From: Acidimicrobiia bacterium
GTDB lineage: Bacteria > Actinomycetota > Acidimicrobiia > Spongiisociales > UBA11373
Direction: 5' to 3'
DNA length: 61,440 nucleotides
NCBI GenBank assembly: GCA_040878325.1
Contig: JBBDMM010000013.1
Span: 1-61,440, forward strand
The notes beneath the pieces were generated by a model. That model was not told the DNA's origin. It searched no databases and saw only the letters and a program-made list of their open reading frames with translations. This document shows, in pieces, positions 43,477-51,131 of this stretch. How positions within the stretch are numbered: position 1 is the first letter of the stretch; every line of letters begins with the position of its first letter. Position numbers and translations under genes: made by a program.

Positions 43477-44675
43477 AGCCGCTCGATCACCGCGTCGGCG
43501 AACCCGCTGGTGCTCACCTCGGTGGGTGCCTGCATCATCCGGGCGAAGTCGTAGGTGACCACCCCGTCGCCGATCGCCGCCTCGATACCGTGCTCGATGC
43601 GGTCGGCGGCATCCCCCCAACCGATGTAGCGCAGCATGAGCGCGCCCGACAGGATCACCGAACCGGGGTTCACCTTGTCCTGACCGGCGTATTTCGGCGC
43701 GGTGCCGTGGGTGGCCTCGAACACGGCGTGTCCGGTGTCGTAGTTGATGTTGGCCCCCGGGGCGATGCCGATGCCGCCCACCTGGGCGGCGAGGGCATCA
43801 CTGATGTAGTCCCCGTTGAGGTTCATCGTGGCAATGACGTCGTAGTCGTCGCCCCGAGTGAGGATCTGCTGGAGGAAGGCGTCTGCGATCGAGTCCTTGA
43901 TCAACATCCGCTCACCAGGCGTGCCGCCGCACTCCTCCCAGGAGACGGTCCGGTCGCCGAATTCGTCCTTCGCCACCTCGTAGCCCCAACCTCGAAAGGC
44001 GCCCTCGGTGAACTTCATGATGTTCCCCTTGTGAACCAGCGTCACCGATCTCCGCTTATTGGCCAGGGCGTACCGGATCGCCGCTCGTACCAGGCGCTTG
44101 GTACCCGTCTCGGAAATCGGCTTGATCCCGATGCCGCTGTCGGGGCGGATCTGCCAGCCCATTTCGGCCTCCAGGAACTCGAGGAGCCGAACCGCCTCGG
44201 GGGTCCCGGCGGCCACCTCCAAACCCGCATACACGTCCTCGGTGTTCTCGCGGAAGATCACCATGTCGATCTTCTCAGGATGGAGGACCGGCGAGGGGAC
44301 ACCCCGATACCAGCGGACGGGCCGCACGCATGCGTACAGGTCCATGATCTGGCGGATGGCGACGTTGAGGCTGCGGATCCCGCCTCCGATCGGGGTCGTG
44401 AGCGGCCCCTTGATCCCCACCAGGTGATCGCGCAGGGAGTCGATCGTGGATTGGGGAAGCCACTCACCGGTCTCGTCGAAGCCCTTCTGCCCGGCGAGAA
44501 CCTCCACCCACTCGATCCGGCGCTTCCCCGAGTACGCCCGCTCCACCGCCGCATCGAAGACCCGACTGGCGGCCCCCCAGATGTCAGGGCCGATCCCATC
44601 CCCTTCGATGAACGGGATCATCGGCTCGTCCGGGACTGCCAGGCCGTCGGTTCCAATGGTGATCTTCGAAGGCAT
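43473..44675 (-). CDS. icd: NADP-dependent isocitrate dehydrogenase
   Basis: A 400-residue homodimeric ICDH of the E. coli type. [42 protein letters not shown] (YRGVPSPV and VIFRENTED), [21 protein letters not shown] and [27 protein letters not shown]-type motifs ([13 protein letters not shown]) are visible. It makes 2-oxoglutarate. The ATG at 44675 has GAGGAG close upstream. It overlaps arsC and follows folD by 72 bases. Confidence 0.93.
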   Translation of the reverse strand: MPSKITIGTDGLAVPDEPMIPFIEGDGIGPDIWGAASRVFDAAVERAYSGKRRIEWVEVLAGQKGFDETGEWLPQSTIDSLRDHLVGIKGPLTTPIGGGIRSLNVAIRQIMDLYACVRPVRWYRGVPSPVLHPEKIDMVIFRENTEDVYAGLEVAAGTPEAVRLLEFLEAEMGWQIRPDSGIGIKPISETGTKRLVRAAIRYALANKRRSVTLVHKGNIMKFTEGAFRGWGYEVAKDEFGDRTVSWEECGGTPGERMLIKDSIADAFLQQILTRGDDYDVIATMNLNGDYISDALAAQVGGIGIAPGANINYDTGHAVFEATHGTAPKYAGQDKVNPGSVILSGALMLRYIGWGDAADRIEHGIEAAIGDGVVTYDFARMMQAPTEVSTSGFADAVIERL

Positions 44676-44747
44676 TTGCTCCTCGCGTGACGGCGACCGG
44701 TTGATTATCGCGGCTCCCCGGCGGGTGCCCGCCACCAGCACGGCGCG

Positions 44748-45602
44748 CTAGCGAACAGATCCCTCGGCCAGGGCCACCGTGTTGAACAGCAGGCCGGCGA
44801 TCGTCATCGGGCCGACGCCTCCAGGGACCGGGGTGACCCCTGCCGCCACCTCCACCACCTCGTCATAGACACAATCACCCACCAGGCCACCATCGACCCG
44901 GGTGGTGCCGGCATCCACCACGAACGCGCCCGGTTTGACGTGCCGCCCGCTGATCAGGCCGGGTCGCCCGGCGGCGACGAATAGCAGGTCGGCCCGGGCG
45001 GTCACCTCGTCCAGATCGGATGTGGCGGTGTGGGCCAGGGTGACTGTCGCGTCTCTCCCTTTGAGACCAAGCATCACGGCCAGGGGTCGGCCCACGAGCG
45101 TCGATCGCCCTACGACCACGGCCCGGGCGCCGCGGGTCTCGATCCCGTAGTGATCGAGCAGGCGGAGGATCCCGGTAGGGGTGGCGGGCCGCGGTCCCGG
45201 CACATTGCTGACCATGCGACCGAGGTTCACCGGATGGAGACCATCGGCGTCCTTGTCGGGATCCATCCCACCGAGGACCGGAGCGGGATCGAGATGGCCC
45301 GAAAGCGGCAGCTGGACGATGTAGCCATCGACCTCGGCATCGCCGTTGAGCCGTTCGACGGCCTCCTCCACCTCCCGCTGGGAGGCGCTCGCCGGTAGCC
45401 GCAGGTCGAAGGAGCGCATCCCGGCAGCCTCCGCCGCCTGGTGCTTGTTGCGCACATAGACCGCCGACGCCGGGTCGTCACCGACCAGGAGGGTCGCCAG
45501 ACCCACCCTCTTCCCTTCGGCGGCCAAAGCCCCCACCCTGCCGGCGATCTCGGCGCGCCACACCGCAGCCGCTTCGGTTCCGGAAAGTACGCGCGCGGTC
45601 AT
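44748..45602 (-). CDS. folD: bifunctional methylene-THF dehydrogenase/cyclohydrolase
   Basis: A 284-residue FolD. VRNKHQAAEAAGM contains the catalytic lysine, VQLPLSGHLDP the substrate loop, VVGRSTLVGRPLAVML the NADP motif and PGGVGPMTIAGLLFNT the C-terminus. It interconverts methylene- and formyl-tetrahydrofolate. The ATG at 45602 begins the conserved MTARVLSG; the upstream extension would be made of heptad-repeat sequence. No strong ribosome site. Confidence 0.93.
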   Translation of the reverse strand: MTARVLSGTEAAAVWRAEIAGRVGALAAEGKRVGLATLLVGDDPASAVYVRNKHQAAEAAGMRSFDLRLPASASQREVEEAVERLNGDAEVDGYIVQLPLSGHLDPAPVLGGMDPDKDADGLHPVNLGRMVSNVPGPRPATPTGILRLLDHYGIETRGARAVVVGRSTLVGRPLAVMLGLKGRDATVTLAHTATSDLDEVTARADLLFVAAGRPGLISGRHVKPGAFVVDAGTTRVDGGLVGDCVYDEVVEVAAGVTPVPGGVGPMTIAGLLFNTVALAEGSVR

Positions 45603-45627
45603 TGGCGGGAGTGTATGGCGCAAGCGG

Positions 45628-45780
45628 CCACCCGCCTCCCGCCACCCGCCTCCCGCAAGAACCAAGAATCAAGACCCAAGAGCCAAGTCAAGGTAGAGAC
45701 TTGCCGCTAGAAGGGTTCAAGCTCGCAACGTTGCGACCAATGCGTTGCGCATTGCGCATCGCGGTCCGAGCGGAGAGGCC
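45628..45780. repeat. eight in-phase heptads of two families, plus TGCGCAT array and box
   Basis: CCACCCG, CCTCCCG, CCACCCG, CCTCCCG, CAAGAAC, CAAGAAT, CAAGACC and CAAGAGC run without a break (45628-45683); the 7-base phase is kept across the change of sequence at 45656. Further on, TGCGCAT repeats twice with flanking variants (45739-45766). Next to the udk stop codon a divergent box lies in minus orientation (45761-45780). All of it is between folD and udk. Confidence 0.78.
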
Positions 45781-45786
45781 CCCAGC

Positions 45787-46437
45787 TCAACTCTGGCGCA
45801 GTACGTCGCGGATCATCGAGATCACGGTCCCCACCGCTCCGAGGTTGTAGCCCTCGGGAATCACGATGTCGGCATATCGCTTCGACGGCTCCACGAACTG
45901 GAGGTGCATCGGGCGCACCGTCTCGAGGTACTGCGCTCGGACCGACTCGAAAGTACGGCCCCGCTCGTTGATGTCTCGGGCGAGACGGCGCACGATCCGC
46001 AGGTCGGCATCGGTGTCGACATACACCTTCAGGTCCATCAGGTCGCGTAGGTCGGGCTCGTAGAGGACCACGATGCCCTCGACCACCACCACCGGCTTCG
46101 GCTCCACCGCAACGGTCTCCAGCGCCCGGTTGTGCACGGTGAAGTCGTACACCGGACGCTGAATCGCGTTTCCCTCGAGCAGGCTCTTCAGGTGGCCCAC
46201 CAGCAGGTCGGTCTCCAGCGAATCGGGGTGGTCGTAGTTGACCTTCGCCCGCTCCTCGAGTGGCAGGTGGGTGAGGTCGCGGTAGTACGCGTCGTGCTGG
46301 ATGAGGGTGACGCTGTCCTCACCGATCGACCCGACGATCGACTCGGCGATCGTCGTCTTGCCCGATCCCGACCCGCCGGCGATCCCGATGATCAAGGGCC
46401 CGGCCGTCGGCCACGACCGCAGCGGAAGAGGAGGCAT
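45787..46437 (-). CDS. udk: uridine kinase
   Basis: A 216-residue P-loop kinase with GIAGGSGSGKTTIAESI, the substrate segment YYRDLTHLPLEERAKVNYDHP and RLARDINERGRT lid, all characteristic of uridine/cytidine kinase. It phosphorylates uridine for pyrimidine salvage. The ATG at 46437 allows a short proline-rich N-terminus; the fold begins at about residue 14. Divergent from the CNNM gene across a hairpin GGCCCAGA/TCTGGGCC (46457-46488). Confidence 0.92.
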   Translation of the reverse strand: MPPLPLRSWPTAGPLIIGIAGGSGSGKTTIAESIVGSIGEDSVTLIQHDAYYRDLTHLPLEERAKVNYDHPDSLETDLLVGHLKSLLEGNAIQRPVYDFTVHNRALETVAVEPKPVVVVEGIVVLYEPDLRDLMDLKVYVDTDADLRIVRRLARDINERGRTFESVRAQYLETVRPMHLQFVEPSKRYADIVIPEGYNLGAVGTVISMIRDVLRQS

Positions 46438-46510
46438 GGGCAGACAATACCTGCGTGGCCCAGACCGCCACCAGGTGCGTTCTGGGCCTCATTTCTGCTG
46501 GACTAGGCGA

Positions 46511-47755
46511 ATGGGACCACCGTTCGCCGAGAGCCTGCCACTCGTCTTCCTGCTCGGAGCCCTCATCGTGATTGCGGTGTTCCTCGCGGCCACGGAGGCC
46601 GCGCTGCTCCGGGTGTCGTCGGTCAAGGCAAGGGTTCTCGCGGATGAGGGCGACAAACGGGCGGCGCGAGTAGTCGCCCTCATCGACGATCTCCCCCGCG
46701 TGCTGAATTCGGTGCTCCTGGTGGTGTTGCTCACCCAGATCGGGGCAGCGACGTTGGCGGGGGTGATCGCCGATCGGCACTTCGGCAGCCTCGGGGTGAC
46801 ACTGGCTTCGATCGGCCTCACGTTTGTGATGTTCGTGTACTCGGAGGCGATTCCGAAGACGATCGCGGTCCGCCGGCCTCTCTTCGTCGCCCGCCTCGTG
46901 GCCGGTCCGGTTCTGTTCCTCATCAGACCGCTGGGGCCGGTGGTGAGCGCCTTGATCTGGTTCGCCGACCTCCAGGCTCCAGGACGGGGAGTCACCACCT
47001 CGGCCTCGGTCACCGAGGCGGAGCTCCGGCGCATGGCCGCGGACGCTCAGGAGGCGGGAGAGATCGAAACGTCGGACTTCGAGCTGATCGAGCGGGCATT
47101 TCGGGTCGGAGACGCCACGATCGCCGAGGTCGTCGTCCCCCGGACCGCAGTGGTGGCGGTAGCGGCGACGGAATCGATGGCGAGTGCGCTCGACATCGCT
47201 CTGGAGTCCGGCCACCGCAGGCTCCCCGTGTACGAGACAACCATCGATGAGATCACCGGAGTGGTGCGGCTCCGAGACCTTGCTGCGGCTGTTGCCGACG
47301 GCATCGGCGGAAGCATCGCATCGCTCCAGCAGGCGCCTCTGTTCATACCGGAGACCCGTCGGGTGGTGGATGTCCTCCGCGACATGCAGGAGCAGGGGAA
47401 CACCATCGCGGTGGTCGTCGACGAACACGGCGGGACGGCGGGCATCGTCACCGTCGAGGACATCGTCGAGGAACTAGTCGGGGCAATCGCCGACAGCGAG
47501 GGGGCGATGCCCGAGATCCGCGCCATCGGCCCCGGCCGCTGGGTGGTGCGAGGTTCGGCCGACATCGATGATCTCGAACTCGCATTGGGCACCAAGCTGC
47601 CCCGGGGTGATTACCACACCGTGGCCGGGCTCATCTTGGCGACGACCGGCCGCATCCCGCATGCTGGCGAGGAGTTGACGGTCGGGGACCACCACCTGCG
47701 GGTGGCCGAGGCGAGCCGCCGCCGCGTTCGGCTGGTCGAGGTCCGAGAAAAGTAG
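46511..47755 (+). CDS. CNNM/HlyC-CorC membrane protein with CBS pair
   Basis: A 414-residue protein. An N-terminal CNNM membrane domain (three to four helices, residues 5-150, with SEAIPKTIAVRRP) is followed by two CBS domains (about 190-310, with VPRTAVVAVAATES and VVVDEHGGTAGIVTVEDIVEELVG split as VVVDEHGGTAGIVT) and a CorC/HlyC C-terminal domain (about 325-405). The family handles Mg or other divalent cation export and antagonises uptake. No cation transporter is adjacent. The ATG at 46511 fits the first helix. Confidence 0.88.
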   Translation: MGPPFAESLPLVFLLGALIVIAVFLAATEAALLRVSSVKARVLADEGDKRAARVVALIDDLPRVLNSVLLVVLLTQIGAATLAGVIADRHFGSLGVTLASIGLTFVMFVYSEAIPKTIAVRRPLFVARLVAGPVLFLIRPLGPVVSALIWFADLQAPGRGVTTSASVTEAELRRMAADAQEAGEIETSDFELIERAFRVGDATIAEVVVPRTAVVAVAATESMASALDIALESGHRRLPVYETTIDEITGVVRLRDLAAAVADGIGGSIASLQQAPLFIPETRRVVDVLRDMQEQGNTIAVVVDEHGGTAGIVTVEDIVEELVGAIADSEGAMPEIRAIGPGRWVVRGSADIDDLELALGTKLPRGDYHTVAGLILATTGRIPHAGEELTVGDHHLRVAEASRRRVRLVEVREK

Positions 47756-47778
47756 CGGACGGGGCCAGCGGACTGGAG

Positions 47779-48651
47779 TCAGATCCTGCCGGCGACTGCC
47801 TCGCCGATCATGGTGGGGTCGTCGACCACGGTTACCCCGGCGCTCTCCAGCGCCTCCTGCTTGGCGGCGGCGGTTCCGCTCGAACCGCTGATGATCGCCC
47901 CAGCGTGACCCATCTTCTTTCCGACGGGGGCGGTGAACCCGGCGATGTAGCCGATGACCGGCTTCGACACGTGATCGCGGATGAACTCTGCGGCCTGCTC
48001 CTCGGCGCTACCCCCGATCTCCCCGATCATGACGATCGCCCGGGTCTCGGGGTCCGCCTCGAATCGGGCGAGGACGTCGACGAAGGTAGTCCCCGGCACC
48101 GGGTCGCCCCCGATACCCACACACGTCGACTGCCCCAGGCCGCGCATCGTGAGTTCATGGATCGCCTGATAAGTGAGCGTGCCCGATCGCGACACCACCC
48201 CGATCGGTCCCGGCATGGTGATCTCGCCGGGCGTGATACCGCAGTTGGCCTTGCCGGGGGAAATGAGCCCGGGACAGTTGGGGCCGATGAGGGGAGTCCG
48301 ACTGGTCTGTTGGATGTAGTTGTACAACCGGGCCTCATCTTGGGCAGGAATGCCCTCGGTGATCGCGACGATCAGTTCGATCCCTTCCGCCGCAGCAGCC
48401 TCGAGGATGCCGTCGGCGGCAAAGGCCGGAGGAACGAAAGTCATCGCGGTGTTGGCGCCGGTGGCGGCGACCGCCTCGGACATCGTGTCGAAGATGGGGA
48501 CGCCGGCCAGGTCGGTTCCACCCTTGCCGGGAGTCACCCCCGCCACGAGGTTGGTGCCATATGCCTTGTTCCTGAAACCGTGGAAACGGCCCTGGGAGCC
48601 GGTGAGGCCCTGGACGACCAGGCGGGTGGATTCGTCGATGTAGATGGACAT
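47779..48651 (-). CDS. sucD: succinyl-CoA synthetase alpha subunit
   Basis: A 290-residue Suc[20 protein letters not shown] is the CoA-binding start, [10 protein letters not shown] and the phosphohistidine motif [14 protein letters not shown] are present. With SucC it makes ATP or GTP from succinyl-CoA. The ATG at 48651 begins MSIYIDES; the frame continues upstream only through repeat DNA. The only ribosome-site candidate is GAGG in the repeat box, five bases before the ATG. This is unusual for a subunit that normally follows sucC directly. Confidence 0.94.
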   Translation of the reverse strand: MSIYIDESTRLVVQGLTGSQGRFHGFRNKAYGTNLVAGVTPGKGGTDLAGVPIFDTMSEAVAATGANTAMTFVPPAFAADGILEAAAAEGIELIVAITEGIPAQDEARLYNYIQQTSRTPLIGPNCPGLISPGKANCGITPGEITMPGPIGVVSRSGTLTYQAIHELTMRGLGQSTCVGIGGDPVPGTTFVDVLARFEADPETRAIVMIGEIGGSAEEQAAEFIRDHVSKPVIGYIAGFTAPVGKKMGHAGAIISGSSGTAAAKQEALESAGVTVVDDPTMIGEAVAGRI

Positions 48652-48655
48652 CAGA

Positions 48656-48765
48656 GCCTCGCTTCGCTCGGCGGCGATTGGCGATTGGCGATTGGCAATT
48701 GGCAATAAGCGGGTCCCGCTTCGCTCGATTGCGAATCGCGAATCGCTGATCGCAGTTCGCAAGAA
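48656..48765. repeat. two boxes and two heptad arrays between sucC and sucD
   Basis: A box (48656-48672) lies four bases upstream of sucD. GCGATTG three times, GCAATTG and GCAATAA follow (48674-48708, five heptads). A second, partial box is at 48709-48727 and a second array of GCGAATC twice, GCTGATC, GCAGTTC and GCAAGAA at 48731-48765. It separates two genes that normally overlap or touch. Confidence 0.78.
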
Positions 48766-48799
48766 CACCAAGGACCCTCTCGGGTCGGAGGACGGAGAC

Positions 48800-49948
48800 T
48801 CATCGGCCGCCTCCGGCCAGGGCTACGGCTTTTTCGGCGGCTTCGCGCATGGTGGCGGCGGGGACGATCATGTCCGAGGCGACGCCGGCGAGCATCTCTC
48901 TCGCTTCCTTGGCATTGGTCCCGTCGAGGCGTACCACCAGCGGCCACGGCAGGTCGAGAGTGCCCGCCGCTTCGATGATCCCGCCGGTGACCTGATCACA
49001 ACGAGTGATCCCCCCGAAGATATTGATGAGCACCACCCGCACCGACGGATCGTGGGTGAGCACCTCGAGGGCATTCTTCATCGTCTCCTCGCCCGCTCCT
49101 CCTCCAACGTCGAGGAAGTTGGCGGCCTTGCCGCCGACAAGCGAAACGAGGTCCAGGGTCGACATGACCAGACCTGCTCCGTTGCCGATGATTCCCACCG
49201 AGCCTTCCAGCTTGATGAAGTTGAGGCCCTGGGCGCGGGCCATCGCCTCGATCGGATCGACGGTGAACGCCTCGCTGAACACGGCGAACTCGGGATGACG
49301 GAAGAAGGCGTTGGAATCGAGAGTGACCTTTGCGTCCAAGGCCACTATCTCGCCGTCGCCGGTAAGGATCAGCGGATTGACCTCGACCAGGTCGCAGTCG
49401 AGCGAAACGAATGCCTCGTACAACGACTGCAGCGCCGCCGCCGACTTGCGTGCGGTGGCGCGATCGAACCCGGCCCGATAGACCAGCTCCGAGGCCTGCC
49501 AGTTGGTCAGCCCCACCACCGGGTCGATGTGCATCACTACGACTGCCTCGGGCTCCTCCGCCGCCACCGCTTCGATGTCCATGCCCCCTCGCGCCGACAC
49601 CATCGCGAGGTGCTTGCGGGCGGCTCGGTCCAAGGTGAATGACGCGTAGTACTCGGCGGCGATGTCCGAGGCTTTCTCGACCCACAGGCGATGAACGACG
49701 TGACCCTTGATGTCCAGACCAAGGATCTCCTCGGCCCGCGCTTCCGCTTCGTCTGGCCCCTCGGCCAGCTTGATCCCGCCCGCCTTGCCCCTGCCTCCCA
49801 CCTGCACCTGGGCCTTCACCACCACTCGCCCGCCGAGCTTCTCAGCAGCAGCGCGAGCCTCGGCAGGCGTGGTTGCCACCATTCCCTCGGGCACGTTCAC
49901 CCCGAGACGGGCGAAAAGCTCCTTGCCTTGATATTCGAAGAGATCCAC
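48800..49948 (-). CDS. sucC: succinyl-CoA synthetase beta subunit
   Basis: A 382-residue ATP-grasp Suc[34 protein letters not shown] and the phosphohistidine-side [13 protein letters not shown] motif are typical, and [14 protein letters not shown] is conserved. It binds nucleotide and works with SucD. It starts 10 bases after the B12-binding domain gene, so the two are probably cotranscribed. The 148-bp gap to sucD is full of repeats. Confidence 0.94.
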   Translation of the reverse strand: MDLFEYQGKELFARLGVNVPEGMVATTPAEARAAAEKLGGRVVVKAQVQVGGRGKAGGIKLAEGPDEAEARAEEILGLDIKGHVVHRLWVEKASDIAAEYYASFTLDRAARKHLAMVSARGGMDIEAVAAEEPEAVVVMHIDPVVGLTNWQASELVYRAGFDRATARKSAAALQSLYEAFVSLDCDLVEVNPLILTGDGEIVALDAKVTLDSNAFFRHPEFAVFSEAFTVDPIEAMARAQGLNFIKLEGSVGIIGNGAGLVMSTLDLVSLVGGKAANFLDVGGGAGEETMKNALEVLTHDPSVRVVLINIFGGITRCDQVTGGIIEAAGTLDLPWPLVVRLDGTNAKEAREMLAGVASDMIVPAATMREAAEKAVALAGGGR

Positions 49949-49958
49949 CGGCGCCCTC

Positions 49959-50354
49959 TCAGGTCGAGTCGGGAATGTGCTCGTTCACCCAAGTCACGAC
50001 CGTGGCGAGCGGGGTGCCCGGCGTGAAGATCTCCGCCAGGCCGGCCTTCTTCAGGGCGACGATGTCCTCGCCGGGGATGATCCCACCGCCAAAGACAACG
50101 ATGTCCCGGGCATCGCGTTCGGCGAGGAGTTCAACCACTCTCGGGAAGAGGGTCATGTGGGCGCCCGAAAGTACCGACAGCCCGATCCCGGCGACGTCCT
50201 CCTGGAGGGCGGTCTCCACGATCTGTTCGGGTGTCTGGTGGAGGCCCGAATAGATCACCTCGCAGCCGGCGTCACGCAGCGCCCGGGCGATGACCTTCGC
50301 TCCCCGGTCGTGCCCGTCGAGGCCCGGTTTGGCGATGAGGATGCGACGGGGCAT
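49959..50354 (-). CDS. stand-alone cobalamin-binding domain protein (methylmalonyl-CoA mutase C-terminal type)
   Basis: A 131-residue B12-binding domain with the DGHDRG motif whose histidine coordinates cobalt, followed by [14 protein letters not shown] and [14 protein letters not shown]. It is the usual length of the small subunit of two-part acyl-CoA mutases. The partner carrying the catalytic barrel is not in the window. Placement ahead of sucCD suggests a flow from methylmalonyl-CoA to succinyl-CoA to succinate. Confidence 0.9.
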   Translation of the reverse strand: MPRRILIAKPGLDGHDRGAKVIARALRDAGCEVIYSGLHQTPEQIVETALQEDVAGIGLSVLSGAHMTLFPRVVELLAERDARDIVVFGGGIIPGEDIVALKKAGLAEIFTPGTPLATVVTWVNEHIPDST

Positions 50355-50405
50355 AAGGCGCGTGAGGTTAGCCCGAGCAGGAAGGAGCCCCCATGGAGCG
50401 GGGAT

Positions 50406-50477
50406 TCAAGAGCCAAGAGCCAAGAGCCAAGAGCCAAGATGATTTCCTGTCTTGATTCTTGATTCTTGATTCTTGAC
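50406..50477. repeat. heptad hairpin: CCAAGAG array and TCTTGAT array in inverted order
   Basis: TCAAGAG, CCAAGAG three times and CCAAGAT (50406-50440) face TCTTGAT three times and TCTTGAC (50450-50477) across the 9-base loop GATTTCCTG. Each facing pair of heptads matches in five Watson-Crick pairs and one G-T pair of seven. The structure ends seven bases before the mgtC stop codon and could act as a terminator or message stabiliser. Confidence 0.78.
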
Positions 50478-50483
50478 TCTCTC

Positions 50484-51131
50484 TCACCCATCCACCCTGG
50501 TGACCTTCTCGACTCCCTCGAGGCCGCGCAGCCCGACCATCACCGCGTCGGCGTGTGCCGGCTCGACCGTCACCTGAATGCTCGCCCGGTCGACCGCGAT
50601 CTCATGGATGAACACCTCACCTCCCGGTCCAGCGAGACTCCGAGCCGCGGCCGATGCGTCCGCCACATGCCTCGGGTCATTCATGCGCATGACGATCACC
50701 GTCGTCGCCACCCCCCGACGGCCGCGAACCAGCCACTGGGTGAGCCCGACGACATAGAGGACCACCACGGCGACCCCGGTGGCGAGGACCGCCACCTCCC
50801 ACTCGCCGATGCCGGAGGCCATCCCCACCGCCGCGGCCGACCACAGGCCGGCAGCCGTCGTCAGCCCCCGCACCGTGAAACCATGACGGAAGATGGCGCC
50901 CGCACCGAGAAAGCCGATGCCGCTGACCACCTGCGCGGCGACCCGGGCGGGATCCGAGCCATCGAATGCCTCGACGCTGAGGAGGCTGAAGACCCCGGCT
51001 CCGAGGCCAACGAGCATGTGGGTGCGAATGCCGGCGGCCTTCTGCGCCACCTCGCGCTCGAAGCCGATGACTCCGGAAAGGGCCGCGGCTGCGATCAGGC
51101 GTGCTGCCGCCTCGCCCAGTTCGAGCGTCAT
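50484..51131 (-). CDS. MgtC/SapB family membrane protein
   Basis: A 215-residue protein with five predicted helices in the first 145 residues; SGVIGFEREVAQKAAGIRTHMLVGLG is split here as IGFEREVAQKAAGIRTHM and GIGFLGAGAIFRHG, both family hallmarks. The C-terminal 70 residues form an ACT-like soluble domain. Family members help cells in low magnesium or acid. It is coupled to pcrA by ATGA. Confidence 0.9.
   Translation of the reverse strand: MTLELGEAAARLIAAAALSGVIGFEREVAQKAAGIRTHMLVGLGAGVFSLLSVEAFDGSDPARVAAQVVSGIGFLGAGAIFRHGFTVRGLTTAAGLWSAAAVGMASGIGEWEVAVLATGVAVVVLYVVGLTQWLVRGRRGVATTVIVMRMNDPRHVADASAAARSLAGPGGEVFIHEIAVDRASIQVTVEPAHADAVMVGLRGLEGVEKVTRVDG

Noticed and set aside
47904-48708. Plus-strand frame opposite sucD
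   Set aside because: Antisense to a certain gene, with no recognisable domain.
48651-48771. N-terminal extension of SucD through the repeat
   Set aside because: The extra residues come from heptad DNA and are absent from the SucD family, which begins at the ATG at 48651.
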